Positions 11,905 to 22,527 of a stretch of DNA of 42,672 nucleotides are shown in pieces; positions within the stretch are counted from its first letter, which is position 1; each line of letters opens with the position of its first letter. Both the position numbers and the translations under genes were made by a program. Source of the DNA: Rossellomorea sp. SC111 (GTDB lineage: Bacteria > Bacillota > Bacilli > Bacillales > Bacillaceae_B); NCBI RefSeq assembly GCF_024733565.1, contig NZ_JANIOC010000027.1:1-42672 (forward strand), in the 5' to 3' direction. The notes under the pieces were generated by a model, which saw nothing but the letters and a program-made list of their open reading frames with translations, had not been told where the DNA came from and made no database searches.

Positions 11905-12279
11905 ATGCGGAAAGAGCAAAGAGTAAAGAAAAATAAAGAGTTCCAGGAAATATTCAAAAAAGGAACATCCTTCGCGAATCGTCAATTCGTCTTGTATCTA
12001 TTAAAGAAGGAAGAGCCTCAGCCTTTTCGAATCGGAATTTCCGTTAGTAAAAAAATCGGGAATGCTGTTTGCCGTAATCAAATCAAGCGTTATGTAAGGC
12101 AGGCTTTCTTAGAATTACAAGAAGAGGTTCACGATCAGTACGACTATCTTATCATCGCCAGAAAACCGGCGGCCGAAATGAATTTCCATGAGGTGAAGGG
12201 GAGTCTCACCCATGTATTAAAAAGAGGAAAAGTATTGAAAAGGTCTTCTTATGGCAAATATGAGAGGAAGAAGTCATAA
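11905..12279 (+). CDS. rnpA: Ribonuclease P protein component
   Basis: Basic protein cofactor of the RNase P ribozyme, which removes tRNA 5' leaders. The family core reads [17 protein letters not shown]. The usual RNR motif (RNRIKR) is RNQIKR here, with the second Arg replaced by Gln. ARKPAAEM further on is also conserved. I chose the ATG at 11905 (124 residues): an upstream in-frame GTG (11896) overlaps the SD AGGTG, which is 6 nt from the ATG. It is the second gene of the conserved rpmH-rnpA-spoIIIJ-jag block. Confidence 0.95.
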   Translation: MRKEQRVKKNKEFQEIFKKGTSFANRQFVLYLLKKEEPQPFRIGISVSKKIGNAVCRNQIKRYVRQAFLELQEEVHDQYDYLIIARKPAAEMNFHEVKGSLTHVLKRGKVLKRSSYGKYERKKS

Positions 12280-12329
12280 CATTTTGAGAGAATGACAGGT
12301 TTCGTCATCACAAGCCTCAAAAAAGATGT

Positions 12330-12356
12330 TACAATACGAGGGATTGTACTTTTTTA
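12330..12356 (+). terminator. Possible weak terminator after rnpA
   Basis: A 6-bp stem (12330-12335 with 12343-12348) is followed by CTTTTTT. The stem is short and AT-rich, so this may be partial attenuation before spoIIIJ. The TACAAT within it, preceded by TG, could instead be an extended -10 element. Confidence 0.35.
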
Positions 12357-12419
12357 GTACGGAATGATGGTACTTGTTTACATTTTATTTGAAAGATATT
12401 AGTTGGGAGGAAAATAAGG

Positions 12420-13208
12420 GTGAAAAAGAGAATTATAGCCCTGGTGGGAATCATTGGGCTAATGGCTATTCTATCAGGTTGTACAGATTACAATAAGCCG
12501 ATCACATCTGATAGTAGTGGAATATGGAATGAATACATTGTCTATCCTTTATCACAATTAATTACAATGGTTGCGGAGTTCATGGGTGGTTCTTATGGAT
12601 TGGCGATCGTGATTGTTACATTGCTTATTCGTACGGCAATTCTGCCATTGATGATCAAGCAAACGAGAAATTCAAAAGCCATGCAGACATTACAACCTGA
12701 AATGAAAAAACTGCGTGAAAAATATAGCTCGAAAGATGCACAAACTCAGCAAAAGCTTCAACAGGAAACGATGGCTTTATTCCAAAGTCACGGGGTGAAT
12801 CCGTTAGCGGGTTGTTTCCCATTGATCGTTCAAATGCCGATTTTGATCGGTTTCTACCATGCGATCGTCAGAACGCAGGAAATTAAAGCGCATAACTTCT
12901 TATGGTTCGATCTCGGGAATCCGGATCCGTACTATATTCTACCTTTAGTAGCAGGTTTAACCACGTTCATCCAACAAAAATTAATGATGGCGGGTACAGC
13001 GAATCAAAATCCGCAGATGGCGATGATGCTTTATATCATGCCGGTCATGATCATCATTTTCGCGATTAACTTCCCTGCAGCACTATCCCTTTACTGGGTA
13101 GTCGGAAATCTATTCATGATTGCTCAGACATACTTTGTTAAAGGACCTGAAATCAAAGAAGCGCAAGCAGCTAAAGCTGGTGGGAATTCGGGAGGAAAGA
13201 AAAAGTGA
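12420..13208 (+). CDS. spoIIIJ: Membrane protein insertase YidC/OxaA family, SpoIIIJ
   Basis: Inserts proteins into the cytoplasmic membrane. The SpoIIIJ paralog of B. subtilis is also needed for forespore sigma-G activation. The 262-residue protein starts with a lipoprotein signal (lipobox LSGC, Cys21), as Gram-positive YidC proteins do. It then has the 60KD_IMP domain with the conserved groove Arg71 (LLIRTAILP) and five hydrophobic segments, and ends in a basic Lys-rich tail. The start is GTG, 8 nt after GGGAGG. The stop overlaps the jag start by 4 nt (GTGA), indicating coupling. Confidence 0.96.
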   Translation: MKKRIIALVGIIGLMAILSGCTDYNKPITSDSSGIWNEYIVYPLSQLITMVAEFMGGSYGLAIVIVTLLIRTAILPLMIKQTRNSKAMQTLQPEMKKLREKYSSKDAQTQQKLQQETMALFQSHGVNPLAGCFPLIVQMPILIGFYHAIVRTQEIKAHNFLWFDLGNPDPYYILPLVAGLTTFIQQKLMMAGTANQNPQMAMMLYIMPVMIIIFAINFPAALSLYWVVGNLFMIAQTYFVKGPEIKEAQAAKAGGNSGGKKK

Positions 13209-13822
13209 GAGAAGTAGAAGCGACTGGTCAAACGGTGGAAGAAGCCATTGAATCAGCCTTGTCTCAACTGAATATCACCAAAGAAGAAGCAGAGATCGAC
13301 GTCATTGATCAAGGTAAAAAAGGTTTATTCGGATTGTTCGGCGGTAGGCCGGCAGCCGTCAAAGTGAAGAAAGCGGTTGATCCGGTAGAGGAAGCGAAGG
13401 ATTTCCTCCTATCCGTTGCACGTGAAATGGGCGTGGAAGCAACCATAGAAGTGAAAAGGGATGGAAGAGATGTAGAGTTCAACATTTCCGGTGAAAAAAT
13501 GGCTCTATTGATTGGAAAAAGAGGACAAACGTTGAATGCTCTTCAACATTTGTCACAATTGGTCGCCAATCGGGTATCCGGTCAGTTCATCACGATTCTG
13601 TTGGATGCCGAAAACTATCGGGAAAGACGGAAACAGACGCTGACAACGCTTGCGGAACGTTTGGCAGACAAGGCACTGCGCACCAATCGCTCTGTTTCAC
13701 TGGAACCGATGCCCTCTTATGAACGAAAAGTGATCCACAGCGCTTTAGTGGATTCCAAAAGGGTCGATACCCATTCAGAGGGAAGAGAACCTAATCGATA
13801 CATTGTCATTGCACCAAAATAA
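13205..13822 (+). CDS. jag: RNA-binding protein Jag/KhpB
   Basis: The 205-residue protein has an N-terminal Jag_N domain (about 3-50), a KH-type RNA-binding domain with the GKRG loop (about 104-107), and a C-terminal R3H domain (about 145-205, with [12 protein letters not shown]). KhpB proteins bind RNA with KhpA and affect cell division and elongation in Firmicutes, and Jag is the historical SpoIIIJ-associated gene. The GTG start overlaps the spoIIIJ stop. The terminator 6 nt downstream closes the operon. Confidence 0.96.
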   Translation: MREVEATGQTVEEAIESALSQLNITKEEAEIDVIDQGKKGLFGLFGGRPAAVKVKKAVDPVEEAKDFLLSVAREMGVEATIEVKRDGRDVEFNISGEKMALLIGKRGQTLNALQHLSQLVANRVSGQFITILLDAENYRERRKQTLTTLAERLADKALRTNRSVSLEPMPSYERKVIHSALVDSKRVDTHSEGREPNRYIVIAPK

Positions 13823-13827
13823 TGAAA

Positions 13828-13858
13828 GACGATTCCTTTCGGGGGATCGTTTTTTTTT
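13828..13858 (+). terminator. jag terminator
   Basis: An 8-bp stem with one G:U pair (about 13829-13836 with 13843-13850) is followed by eight T residues. Confidence 0.9.
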
Positions 13859-13901
13859 ATTGCTTCGCCGTGTTGAATCTTATTTTCATCCCGGTTTATT
13901 G

Positions 13902-13958
13902 TTATTCACATGTGGATAAGTTAAAATAATAGAGATGAGATGTTATCTTTGTGGATAA
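13902..13958. other. DnaA-box cluster between jag and mnmE
   Basis: TTATTCACA at 13902-13910 abuts the exact inverse box TGTGGATAA at 13911-13919, and a second exact TGTGGATAA lies at 13950-13958. Three near-perfect boxes in 57 bp outside oriC are unlikely by chance. From memory, B. subtilis also has a DnaA-binding cluster near thdF (mnmE). It could titrate DnaA or regulate mnmE. Confidence 0.75.
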
Positions 13959-14091
13959 CATTATTTGGTGACGAACAAAGGGTTTCCTTTCTTTAGTATT
14001 AAAACGGATTGTGATATTCTATTAATTTGGGGAAACGTTACTTTCTACAATATTTCATATAGATAGATCAGCTATAAGAGAGGTGAACATA

Positions 14092-15477
14092 ATGGAATTC
14101 GATACAATTGCAGCGATATCCACGCCGATGGGAGAGGGAGCGATCGCCATCGTCCGTTTGAGCGGTGACCACGCATTCGATATCGGTGATAAAGTCTTTA
14201 AGGGAATGAAAGGGAGTTCCATGAAGGAATTTGCCTCCCATACCATTCATTATGGACATATCGTTGATCCCGACACCGATCAAGTGGTGGAAGAGGTCAT
14301 GGTTTCTGTGATGAGAGGTCCGAAGACATTTACCCGGGAAGACATCATCGAGATCAACTGTCACGGAGGACTTGTGTCGGTGAATAAAGTTCTGCAGCTG
14401 GTCTTGAAAAACGGTGCGAGACTTGCAGAACCCGGTGAATTCACGAAGCGGGCTTTCCTGAATGGCCGAATCGATCTTTCTCAGGCTGAAGCAGTGATGG
14501 ATCTTATTCGGGCTAAAACCGACCGGGCTATGAATGTAGCCCTCAATCAAATGGAAGGCCGTCTGTCCAATTTAATCAGGAAGCTCCGTCAGGAAATTCT
14601 TGAAACACTTGCCCATGTCGAAGTGAATATCGATTATCCGGAGTATGATGATGTAGAAGAGATGACGCATAACGTCCTTCTGGAAAAATCCAAGCACGTC
14701 CGGGATGAAATCGACCGGCTGGTTCGCACATCCGAGCAAGGGAAGATTTTAAGGGAAGGTCTTTCTACGGTGATTATCGGACGGCCCAATGTAGGGAAGT
14801 CCTCCCTCTTAAACAGTCTTGTTCACGAAAATAAAGCCATCGTGACGGATATCCCCGGGACAACACGTGATGTGATCGAGGAATATGTCAATGTAAGGGG
14901 TGTACCGCTCCGTCTTGTCGATACGGCGGGGATTCGTGAGACCGAAGATATCGTGGAACGGATTGGCGTGGAACGCTCGAGACAGGTGTTGAAGGAAGCC
15001 GATTTAATTTTACTCGTGCTTAATTATGCAGATGAATTAACCTTTGAGGATGAACAGTTATTTGAAGCGGTGAAAGGAATGGACGTCATTGTCATCGTGA
15101 ACAAAACCGATCTGCCTCAGAAGATTGATATAGATAAGGTAAGAAAACTTTCCGCACATCATCAGTTGGTGACAACGGCATTACTGGAGGAACAGGGAAT
15201 CGATGAACTGGAAGAAGCCATTTCATCCTTATTCTTTGCGGGATCCATCGAAGCGGGGGATATGACATATGTATCCAACAGCCGTCATATCGCTTTGCTC
15301 AACCAGGCATCCCTTGCGATCAATGAAGCGATCGACAGCGTGGAAATGGGGACACCGATTGATATTGCGCAGATCGATCTGACGAGAACGTGGGAGCTAT
15401 TAGGTGAAATCATCGGGGACAGCGTTCATGAAAGCCTGATTGATCAGCTGTTTTCTCAGTTCTGCTTAGGAAAATAA
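14092..15477 (+). CDS. mnmE: tRNA uridine-5-carboxymethylaminomethyl modification GTPase MnmE
   Basis: With MnmG it installs cmnm5 at wobble U34 of tRNAs. It has an N-terminal folate-binding domain, a helical domain and an inserted G domain with G1 GRPNVGKSS (about 230), GTTRD, DTAG and NKTD. The C-terminal Cys motif is FCLGK (commonly FCIGK). The ATG at 14092 (461 residues) is preferred over an upstream GTG (14083), because AGAGAGGTGA directly precedes it. MnmG follows 56 nt later. Confidence 0.97.
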   Translation: MEFDTIAAISTPMGEGAIAIVRLSGDHAFDIGDKVFKGMKGSSMKEFASHTIHYGHIVDPDTDQVVEEVMVSVMRGPKTFTREDIIEINCHGGLVSVNKVLQLVLKNGARLAEPGEFTKRAFLNGRIDLSQAEAVMDLIRAKTDRAMNVALNQMEGRLSNLIRKLRQEILETLAHVEVNIDYPEYDDVEEMTHNVLLEKSKHVRDEIDRLVRTSEQGKILREGLSTVIIGRPNVGKSSLLNSLVHENKAIVTDIPGTTRDVIEEYVNVRGVPLRLVDTAGIRETEDIVERIGVERSRQVLKEADLILLVLNYADELTFEDEQLFEAVKGMDVIVIVNKTDLPQKIDIDKVRKLSAHHQLVTTALLEEQGIDELEEAISSLFFAGSIEAGDMTYVSNSRHIALLNQASLAINEAIDSVEMGTPIDIAQIDLTRTWELLGEIIGDSVHESLIDQLFSQFCLGK

Positions 15478-15533
15478 ACACTATTATAATGAGGATGGGA
15501 CTTATCCGTCCTACAAGGAGGAAATAATAAACC

Positions 15534-17426
15534 ATGCAATATGACGCAGGGCAATATGATGTCATTGTCATTGGTGCTGGCCATGCCGGGGTAGAAGCGG
15601 GACTTGCTTCTGCACGTATGGGAGCAAAAACGTTAATGGTCACCATTAATCTTGATATGGTCGCCTTTATGCCGTGTAATCCATCGGTCGGTGGACCGGC
15701 CAAAGGGATCGTTGTAAGGGAAATTGATGCTCTCGGTGGAGAGATGGGACGCAATATAGATAAAACGCATATACAAATGAGGATGTTGAATACAGGAAAA
15801 GGTCCTGCTGTACGTGCATTACGGGCACAGGCAGATAAATTCCTTTATCAACATGAAATGAAACGGACAATCGAAAACGAACCGAACATGACCTTGATGC
15901 AGGGAATGGTTGAGGAATTGATCATTGAAGATGATGAATGTAAAGGTGTCGTCACGATGACAGGTGCTGCTTACCGTGCCAAAACGGTTGTCATCACGAC
16001 AGGTACCTTCCTTCGTGGAGAAATCATATTGGGAGACCTGAAATATTCAAGCGGTCCCAATAACCAACAGCCTTCCATCAGACTATCTGATCATTTGCAT
16101 GAGCTTGGCTTCGATACGGTACGGTTTAAAACCGGGACACCGCCGAGGGTCAATAGCTCGACGATCGATTATTCGAAAACGGAAATTCAGCCAGGTGACG
16201 ATGTTCCACGTGCATTCAGCTATGAAACGACAAAATACATCACAGATCAACTTCCATGCTGGCTGACGTATACAAATGAACTGACTCATCAATTAATCGA
16301 CGACAATCTTCATCGTTCGCCAATGTATTCAGGTATGATCAAAGGAACCGGACCTCGTTACTGTCCTTCCATTGAAGATAAGGTCGTACGCTTTCACGAC
16401 AAGCCGCGTCATCAGATCTTCCTTGAGCCGGAAGGAAGAAACACTCAGGAAGTGTACGTGCAAGGATTATCGACAAGCCTGCCTGAAGATGTGCAGCAAA
16501 AAATCCTGCAGACCATTCCGGGTCTTGAGAAAGTCCAAATGATGCGTGCCGGTTATGCAATCGAGTATGATTCCATCGTACCGACGCAATTATGGCCGAC
16601 CCTTGAAACGAAAAAAATTAAAAACCTGTATACCGCAGGGCAAATCAATGGAACATCCGGCTATGAAGAAGCGGCTGGTCAAGGATTGATGGCCGGAATC
16701 AATGCTGCGTGCCGTGCCCTTGATAAAGACGAGGTGATCTTAAGCCGATCAGACGCTTACATCGGGGTACTGATCGATGACCTTGTGACAAAAGGGACGA
16801 ACGAACCGTATCGTCTTCTGACTTCCCGCGCGGAATACCGCTTGTTGCTCCGTCATGACAATGCCGATCTTCGCTTAACGGATATCGGTCATAAGATCGG
16901 ATTGATCTCAGATGATCGTTTTGAACGATTCACGGCGAAGAAAGAAGCGATATCAGCAGAGAAAAAGCGACTTGAAACCGTCCGCATCAAGCCGACTGAA
17001 GAAACGCAAAGGGTTATCCGTGAAGCAGGCGGAAGCGAGTTGAAAGACGGTATACTGGCTGCTGATCTCCTGAAGCGCCCTGAAATGACTTACAGCCATA
17101 TTAAGACACTCGTCCCAAGCGATATCGAGCTTGATCCCGACGTAGAGGAGCAAGTTGAAATCCAGGTGAAATATGAAGGTTATATTGAAAAATCCCTTCA
17201 ACAGGTCGATAAAATGAAGAAGATGGAAAATAAACGAATTCCTGAGAATATTGATTACGGTGCGATCAGCGGGTTAGCTTCTGAAGCAAGACAGAAATTA
17301 ATCGAGGTCCAGCCTCTTTCTCTTGCACAGGCATCCCGCATTTCAGGCGTGAATCCCGCAGACATCTCCATTTTAATGGTTTATATCGAGCAGGGGAAAA
17401 TCGCCAAAGTATCCGGTGTTCAATAG
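15534..17426 (+). CDS. mnmG: tRNA uridine-5-carboxymethylaminomethyl modification enzyme MnmG (GidA)
   Basis: FAD- and NADH-binding partner of MnmE. The dinucleotide fold [12 protein letters not shown] is near residue 15, and the conserved KTGTPPRVN and the C-terminal helical domain ([22 protein letters not shown]) that docks MnmE are present. The length of 630 is standard. An AAGGAGG SD lies just upstream of the ATG. It forms an operon with mnmE (upstream) and rsmG, which starts 21 nt after its stop. Confidence 0.98.
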   Translation: MQYDAGQYDVIVIGAGHAGVEAGLASARMGAKTLMVTINLDMVAFMPCNPSVGGPAKGIVVREIDALGGEMGRNIDKTHIQMRMLNTGKGPAVRALRAQADKFLYQHEMKRTIENEPNMTLMQGMVEELIIEDDECKGVVTMTGAAYRAKTVVITTGTFLRGEIILGDLKYSSGPNNQQPSIRLSDHLHELGFDTVRFKTGTPPRVNSSTIDYSKTEIQPGDDVPRAFSYETTKYITDQLPCWLTYTNELTHQLIDDNLHRSPMYSGMIKGTGPRYCPSIEDKVVRFHDKPRHQIFLEPEGRNTQEVYVQGLSTSLPEDVQQKILQTIPGLEKVQMMRAGYAIEYDSIVPTQLWPTLETKKIKNLYTAGQINGTSGYEEAAGQGLMAGINAACRALDKDEVILSRSDAYIGVLIDDLVTKGTNEPYRLLTSRAEYRLLLRHDNADLRLTDIGHKIGLISDDRFERFTAKKEAISAEKKRLETVRIKPTEETQRVIREAGGSELKDGILAADLLKRPEMTYSHIKTLVPSDIELDPDVEEQVEIQVKYEGYIEKSLQQVDKMKKMENKRIPENIDYGAISGLASEARQKLIEVQPLSLAQASRISGVNPADISILMVYIEQGKIAKVSGVQ

Positions 17427-17447
17427 AGGTAAAGGAAGGAAAATTTC

Positions 17448-18164
17448 ATGAACGTAAATGAATTTATATCAATGCTTGAGGAGAAGGGGATTTCCCTTTC
17501 TTCCAGGCAATTAGATCAGTTTGAACGCTACTATGAATTGCTTGTTGAATGGAATGAAAAAATGAATTTGACGGCAATCACGAACAAGGAAGATGTTTAT
17601 TTAAAGCATTTTTACGATTCAATCAGTGCAGCATTTTATGTTGACTTCACGGAAGTTCAATCTCTGTGTGATGTGGGTGCCGGTGCCGGTTTTCCAAGTA
17701 TTCCGCTTAAAATATGCTTCCCCCATCTACATATCTCGATTGTTGATTCCTTGAACAAGCGCATCACTTTTTTAAATCATTTGTCGGATGAACTTGGACT
17801 TGAAAATACCCATTTTTATCATGATCGTGCAGAGACATTTGGAAAAAACAAGGCTCACCGTGAAAAATATGATATGGTTACAGCAAGAGCCGTAGCCAGA
17901 ATGTCCGTTTTAAGCGAATTATGCCTGCCGCTTGTGAAAAAAGGTGGAGCATTTGTCGCCATGAAGGCTTCGAATGTGAATGAAGAGCTGTCCAATGCAA
18001 AGAAAGCCATCGGAACGCTTGGTGGACAAACGGATAAAATGTATTCCTTCGTTCTTCCTGAAGAGGAAAGTGAGCGGAATATCGTGAAGATTAATAAAGT
18101 GAAAGAAACGCCTAATAAATATCCCAGAAAACCCGGGACACCGAATAAATTACCGTTAGAATAG
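17448..18164 (+). CDS. rsmG: 16S rRNA (guanine-N7) methyltransferase RsmG (GidB)
   Basis: Uses S-adenosylmethionine to methylate the N7 of G527 (E. coli numbering) in the 530 loop of 16S rRNA; loss gives low-level streptomycin resistance in other bacteria. The Rossmann SAM-binding loop is [13 protein letters not shown] (about 78-90), followed by a TARAVA segment. The length of 238 matches B. subtilis. It is the last gene of mnmE-mnmG-rsmG. Confidence 0.97.
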   Translation: MNVNEFISMLEEKGISLSSRQLDQFERYYELLVEWNEKMNLTAITNKEDVYLKHFYDSISAAFYVDFTEVQSLCDVGAGAGFPSIPLKICFPHLHISIVDSLNKRITFLNHLSDELGLENTHFYHDRAETFGKNKAHREKYDMVTARAVARMSVLSELCLPLVKKGGAFVAMKASNVNEELSNAKKAIGTLGGQTDKMYSFVLPEEESERNIVKINKVKETPNKYPRKPGTPNKLPLE

Positions 18165-18174
18165 TATGGTCACT

Positions 18175-18223
18175 CTCCTGCCTTAATCAGTCATGGTATA
18201 ATCGGCATATGCAGAAGGCAGGA
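18175..18223 (+). promoter_or_regulatory. noc promoter region with flanking inverted repeat
   Basis: An extended -10 (TGGTATAAT, TATAAT at 18197-18202) lies upstream of noc without a good -35. Perfect 9-bp arms, TCCTGCCTT (about 18175-18183) and AAGGCAGGA (about 18215-18223), bracket it. The arms could form a hairpin or an operator. Confidence 0.5.
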
Positions 18224-18281
18224 ATTTGACATATTTTAGAGAATATTAATCAAGGGAGTTTCTTAAAGGTGGTGTAGGAAG

Positions 18282-19145
18282 ATGAAGCATCCTTTCTCTC
18301 GTTTTTTTGGCCTAGGTGAAAAGGAGCAAGATGTTGAATCTGAAGAGTCAATTGTAGTGGAAGAAGATCGTGATGAAGTGAGGAAGATACAGGTCTCACA
18401 AATCATCCCGAATCGTTTTCAACCAAGGACTGTGTTTAATGATGAAAAGATAGAAGAGTTATCCAGAACGATTCATACTCATGGCATCATCCAACCGATC
18501 GTGGTGAGACAATACGATGATGAACAGTTTGAAATCATTGCGGGTGAACGGCGATACAGAGCTGTTCAAAAGCTTGGCTGGGAAACCGTACCTGCGATTG
18601 TGAAGAATCTTAATGATACAGAAACAGCTTCTGTCGCATTAATTGAGAACTTACAAAGAGAAGAGCTCTCTCCTATAGAGGAAGCAATCGCATATGGAAA
18701 ACTGTTGGAATTACATGATCTAACTCAAGAAGCCCTTGCTCAACGCTTAGGAAAAGGACAATCAACCGTGGCGAACAAGCTTCGTCTCCTAAAGCTTCCA
18801 GAAGAAATTCAATCAGCTCTGCTAGATAAACAAATCACTGAACGTCACGCCAGGGCTTTGATTCCTCTGAAGAATTCTGAAAAGCAGATCCAGCTCCTTC
18901 AAGAAATCATTGAAAAGAGCTTGAATGTCAAACAGACCGAAGACCGGGTTGTGAAAATGCAAGAAGGAACGACTCAAAAGCCGAAGCCTAAACGGAAGGC
19001 ATTCAGCAAGGATATGAGAATTGCTGTGAATACGATCCGACAATCGCTGTCCATGGTATCCGATAGCGGGATCAATCTCGACTCAGAAGAAGAAGAGCAC
19101 GAGGAATTCTATCAATTCACCATTCGTATTCCAAAAAAAAAATAG
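18282..19145 (+). CDS. noc: Nucleoid occlusion protein Noc
   Basis: ParB-family CTPase clamp that binds Noc-binding sites and, at the membrane, stops Z-ring assembly over the chromosome. The N terminus [15 protein letters not shown] resembles the amphipathic membrane-targeting helix of Noc. The ParB/CTP domain carries GERRYRA (about 88-94). The [22 protein letters not shown] (about 147-165) differs from that of ParB in the recognition helix (GQST versus SRPH). The 287-residue length and the place before soj support Noc over ParB. The SD is AAGGTGG. Confidence 0.95.
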   Translation: MKHPFSRFFGLGEKEQDVESEESIVVEEDRDEVRKIQVSQIIPNRFQPRTVFNDEKIEELSRTIHTHGIIQPIVVRQYDDEQFEIIAGERRYRAVQKLGWETVPAIVKNLNDTETASVALIENLQREELSPIEEAIAYGKLLELHDLTQEALAQRLGKGQSTVANKLRLLKLPEEIQSALLDKQITERHARALIPLKNSEKQIQLLQEIIEKSLNVKQTEDRVVKMQEGTTQKPKPKRKAFSKDMRIAVNTIRQSLSMVSDSGINLDSEEEEHEEFYQFTIRIPKKK

Positions 19146-19156
19146 ATTCCTAGTCT

Positions 19157-19197
19157 AAAAGTGAGAAACATATCCGATCCGTTTCTCACTTTTTTTA
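19157..19197 (+). terminator. noc terminator
   Basis: A stem of at least 13 bp (19157-19169 with 19181-19193) ends in a seven-T run, 12 nt after the noc stop. Confidence 0.92.
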
Positions 19198-19271
19198 TTG
19201 CGAAACGAAGATAGATGTAACAAGGATCAACATTCCTTCCTATTTGTGGAAACGGGTTTCTTTTTAAAAAA

Positions 19272-19300
19272 TTGACAGACAATTATCCCGGGATTTTGAT
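19272..19300 (+). promoter_or_regulatory. parA promoter with a Noc-box-like palindrome in the spacer
   Basis: TTGACA (19272-19277) and a modest -10 TTTGAT (19295-19300) are 17 bp apart. The spacer holds the palindrome ATCCCGGGAT (19285-19294), which shares the CCCGGG core of the Noc-binding site ATTTCCCGGGAAAT, with 10 of 14 positions matching. Confidence 0.6.
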
Positions 19301-19364
19301 AGAATAAAAGAATACTGTGAAAAAATGAAATCAATTTTAGGAAGTCAAAAGGTAGGTGACAACC

Positions 19365-20126
19365 TTGGGCAGAATCGTAGCCGTTACAAACCAAAAGGGT
19401 GGAGTGGGAAAGACCACGACATCCGTCAACTTGGGGGCTTGTTTAGCTTATATAGGGAAAAAGGTTTTACTCGTAGATATCGATCCTCAGGGAAACGCCA
19501 CTAGTGGTGTCGGTGTTGAAAAAGGCGATGTACAACAGTGTATCTATGATGTGTTGGTGGATGATGTAGACGTTAAAGACACGATTAAACAATCAAAAGT
19601 GGAGAACTTATCGATTGTCCCTGCAACGATATCACTTGCCGGAGCAGAAATTGAATTGGTTCCGACCATCTCCCGTGAAGTCCGTTTAAAGAAAGCGCTG
19701 GAGAAGGTAAAAGGCGAATTCGATTATATCATTATCGATTGTCCTCCTTCATTGGGTCTATTGACGATCAATGCGTTAACGGCTTCAGATGCTGTCGTCA
19801 TACCGGTCCAGTGTGAATATTATGCCCTCGAGGGATTAAGTCAGCTGTTAAGTACGGTCCGTTTAGTACAGAAGCATCTGAATCATGATCTTATGATTGA
19901 TGGTGTATTGTTAACGATGCTTGACGCCAGGACCAATCTTGGAATCCAGGTCATCGAAGAAGTGAAAAAATACTTTCAAGACAAAGTGTATCGCACAATT
20001 ATCCCACGTAATGTTCGTTTAAGTGAAGCACCCAGTCATGGTGAACCGATTATCATCTATGATCCGAAATCCAGGGGAGCAGAAGTTTATTTAGAACTGG
20101 CAAAGGAAGTGGTGGCGAATGGCTAA
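19365..20126 (+). CDS. parA: Chromosome partitioning ATPase ParA (Soj)
   Basis: MinD/ParA-family ATPase that works with ParB at parS and also regulates DnaA. The deviant Walker A KGGVGKTTT (about 10-18) contains the signature Lys. DIDPQGNATSG and DCPPSLG follow. I place the start at TTG 19365 (253 residues, MGRIVAVTNQKGG), which matches B. subtilis Soj (MGKIIAITNQKGG) and lies 5 nt after AGGTGA; an upstream in-frame GTG (19356) overlaps that SD. The 3' end overlaps parB by 8 nt. Confidence 0.97.
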   Translation: MGRIVAVTNQKGGVGKTTTSVNLGACLAYIGKKVLLVDIDPQGNATSGVGVEKGDVQQCIYDVLVDDVDVKDTIKQSKVENLSIVPATISLAGAEIELVPTISREVRLKKALEKVKGEFDYIIIDCPPSLGLLTINALTASDAVVIPVQCEYYALEGLSQLLSTVRLVQKHLNHDLMIDGVLLTMLDARTNLGIQVIEEVKKYFQDKVYRTIIPRNVRLSEAPSHGEPIIIYDPKSRGAEVYLELAKEVVANG

Positions 20127-20958
20127 AGGTTTAGGAAAGGGCATCAATGCTCTCTTTACCAATATGCAAACAACGCAAAATGAAGAGTCTGTCCAGGAAG
20201 TGAGTCTGAAAGAAATAAGGCCGAACCCTTATCAGCCACGAAAGATCTTTGAGCCGCAGGCAATCGAAGAATTGAAAGAATCGATCCTGGAACACGGGAT
20301 CCTTCAACCGATCATTGTCCGCAAGTCCATTAAGGGATATGAGATTGTAGTCGGTGAACGCCGTTATCGGGCAGCGACAGCGGCTAAGTTAGCGACAGTT
20401 CCCGTTGTAGTGCGTGAATTGAATGATCAACAAATGATGGAACTCGCGGTGTTGGAAAACCTTCAACGTGAGGACCTGACGCCGATCGAGGAAGGCGCAG
20501 CCTATCAAATGCTGATGGATAAATTGAATCTTACACAGGAAGAACTGGCGAAACGATTAGGGAAGAGCAGACCCCATATCGCGAACCATATTCGCTTACT
20601 CTCCCTCCCTTCACCCGTTCAGGAACTTATTTCTGAAGGTAACCTGTCGATGGGACATGGTCGTGCCCTTCTAGGATTGAAAGATAAAAAGAAGCTGTCC
20701 ATGATCGTCAATCGGATTCTTAAAGAAACATTAAACGTCCGTCAATTAGAAAAAATCATTCAAGAAGCCAATGACAATGTTCCACGTGAAACAAAAAAGA
20801 CCGAGAGAAAAGATGTCTTCATCCAGGAACAGGAGTCGCTCTTGCGGGAGCGCTTCGGTACAACCGTAACGATTACACAATCGAAGAAAAAAGGGAAAAT
20901 CGAACTGGAATTCTTTTCAAAGGAAGACCTGGATCGGATTTTGGAATTATTGCAGTAA
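20119..20958 (+). CDS. parB: Chromosome partitioning protein ParB (Spo0J)
   Basis: CTP-dependent DNA clamp that loads at parS, spreads, recruits SMC and stimulates Soj. The CTP-binding motif GERRYRAATA is at about 79, the HTH ELAKRLGKSRPHIANHIRLL at about 142-161, and the C-terminal dimerisation domain ends LDRILELLQ. The 279-residue length is normal. The ATG lies within the end of parA, giving translational coupling. An exact parS site sits inside the gene, as in B. subtilis. Confidence 0.97.
   Translation: MAKGLGKGINALFTNMQTTQNEESVQEVSLKEIRPNPYQPRKIFEPQAIEELKESILEHGILQPIIVRKSIKGYEIVVGERRYRAATAAKLATVPVVVRELNDQQMMELAVLENLQREDLTPIEEGAAYQMLMDKLNLTQEELAKRLGKSRPHIANHIRLLSLPSPVQELISEGNLSMGHGRALLGLKDKKKLSMIVNRILKETLNVRQLEKIIQEANDNVPRETKKTERKDVFIQEQESLLRERFGTTVTITQSKKKGKIELEFFSKEDLDRILELLQ
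20778..20793. other. parS site inside parB
   Basis: TGTTCCACGTGAAACA, a complete 16-bp match to the consensus TGTTNCACGTGAAACA. It serves as a loading site for ParB clamps near the origin. Confidence 0.95.
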
Positions 20959-20973
20959 CATCATTGTAAAAAG

Positions 20974-21016
20974 GGACTGACTTAAGTGGTATATCTCATG
21001 CCATTTAAGCCAGTCC
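20974..21016 (+). terminator. Hairpin after parB (possible terminator)
   Basis: GGACTG (20974-20979) pairs with CAGTCC (21011-21016), and further pairing continues inside with a bulge. No strong T run follows, so termination is uncertain. Confidence 0.4.
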
Positions 21017-21071
21017 TCTTCCATATGGTACATATACTATTCTTTGGGAAATAATCATAAGGGGAAACGTC

Positions 21072-21785
21072 ATGGTACTTTTAGGAACGCTAGTAAATGG
21101 AGTATGTATTATCATCGGGACGCTTCTCGGGAAGATCCTGCACCGCATACCAGAAGATATGAAGGGAACGGTCATGAAAGCGATCGGACTCGCCGTTATC
21201 GTTCTTGGCTTACAGATGGGATTGAAAAGCGAGAATTTTCTCATCGTGATCATCAGCCTTGCCCTTGGTGCGGCCTGGGGAGAGTGGATGAATCTCGAGG
21301 ACAGGCTGAATGCCCTTGGGAACTGGTTGGAAACAAAGATCGGCAGCAAAAATGAAACGTCCATATCTCAAGGCTTTGTCACTGCGACCCTGATTTTTGT
21401 CATTGGGGCCATGGCCGTTATCGGTGCGCTGGATAGCGGGATCAGAGGAGATCATGATGTTCTTTTGACCAAGTCGATCATTGATGGGTTTACTTCATTA
21501 ATCCTAACGACGACCCTCGGGATCGGTGTTATGTTCTCAGCCATTCCAGTCGTCCTTTATCAGGGGATCATCGCCCTATTCGCCACGCAAATCCATCAAT
21601 GGGTCCCACAGGAGCTCATGGACGCGTATATTGTCGAAATGACGTCAACAGGAGGCATCATGATTTTTGCGATTGGTCTCAACCTCCTGGGTGTAACGAA
21701 AATAAGAGTCGCCAATTTACTTCCAGGAATCATCGTGGTGGCCATGGTGGTCGGAATCATCCACGCCTATCATACGTATTTGTAA
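21072..21785 (+). CDS. DUF554 family membrane protein
   Basis: The 237-residue integral membrane protein has about six to seven hydrophobic segments, with the family pattern GTLVNGVCIIIGTLLGK at the N terminus and IGAMAVIGALDSGI in the middle. The family (YdfK/YqgA-like) has no established function; transport is only a guess. It follows parB in the same direction after 113 nt and converges with yyaC, from which a bidirectional terminator separates it. The ATG follows a GGGGAAA SD. Confidence 0.85.
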   Translation: MVLLGTLVNGVCIIIGTLLGKILHRIPEDMKGTVMKAIGLAVIVLGLQMGLKSENFLIVIISLALGAAWGEWMNLEDRLNALGNWLETKIGSKNETSISQGFVTATLIFVIGAMAVIGALDSGIRGDHDVLLTKSIIDGFTSLILTTTLGIGVMFSAIPVVLYQGIIALFATQIHQWVPQELMDAYIVEMTSTGGIMIFAIGLNLLGVTKIRVANLLPGIIVVAMVVGIIHAYHTYL

Positions 21786-21787
21786 TC

Positions 21788-21823
21788 AAAAAGGGAGATG
21801 GCGGAACACACCATCTCCCTTCT
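21788..21823. terminator. Bidirectional terminator between the DUF554 gene and yyaC
   Basis: A 9-bp stem GGGAGATGG/CCATCTCCC (21793-21801 with 21811-21819) is flanked by an A run on the left and T-rich sequence on the right, between convergent genes. Confidence 0.85.
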
Positions 21824-22444
21824 TTATTGCTGCATTTCTTCCCGCCATTTTTCAATGCTGACGGCATTTCTCCGTTCCACAGAATGACCTGCCAGCACAA
21901 TCGCTTCGGCAATCGTCTTCGCCATTTTCATCACAAGATTCAAACGAGTATTCTGTAGGACAAAAAACTCCATAAACCCACTGACATTTACAATACCGGT
22001 CAAATGAATTTCCCCGACCTCAGGCAACTCTTTATTTACTCCGGCTCCTGGTCGTAAGGGACCTTCACTCAACTGAATGGCACCAACACTCTTTAATCGT
22101 CCGAGACACGCATCCACACCTATGATAAAGGGATTGATATGTTTCGAAGAGATCTCCTTGAGCTTCTCTTCCAGATTGACAGCATGGATCGGGTCATCCA
22201 ATGTTCCATAGACATGGAATGGTTTGATATCCTGTTCCTCTATTAATGTACCGACCAAAGGTCCCAGTGAATCCCCTGTAGAGCGGTCGGTGCCGATACA
22301 GACAAACACAATGGGTCTTGTACGATAATAAGTGGGAAGCATTGATGACAAATGAACTGAAAGCTCCTGCGCTGCACCCTCTTCCTGATGAAGGACTCTA
22401 AAAGGTTCAGGTCTTCGTTCAAATAATCCTTTTTTCAGATTCAT
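21824..22444 (-). CDS. yyaC: Sporulation protein YyaC (DUF1256, GPR-like fold)
   Basis: A 206-residue protein with the block VFVCIGTDRSTGDSLGPLVG and a later FIIGVDACLG. Both are typical of the YyaC/DUF1256 family, which resembles the spore protease GPR and hydrogenase-maturation proteases. It is found in endospore formers next to spo0J. Proteolytic activity is not shown. I chose the ATG at 22444, which has AAGGAG 8 nt upstream, over an in-frame GTG at 22453. It is oriented against its neighbours. Confidence 0.88.
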   Translation of the reverse strand: MNLKKGLFERRPEPFRVLHQEEGAAQELSVHLSSMLPTYYRTRPIVFVCIGTDRSTGDSLGPLVGTLIEEQDIKPFHVYGTLDDPIHAVNLEEKLKEISSKHINPFIIGVDACLGRLKSVGAIQLSEGPLRPGAGVNKELPEVGEIHLTGIVNVSGFMEFFVLQNTRLNLVMKMAKTIAEAIVLAGHSVERRNAVSIEKWREEMQQ

Positions 22445-22527
22445 CGCTTCCACTCCTTTGGATGAGTTTAAGAGGTGACTTTGCGCCCGCCGTCCCCTTA
22501 AATCCCAGTCAGAATTTTAAGTACTAT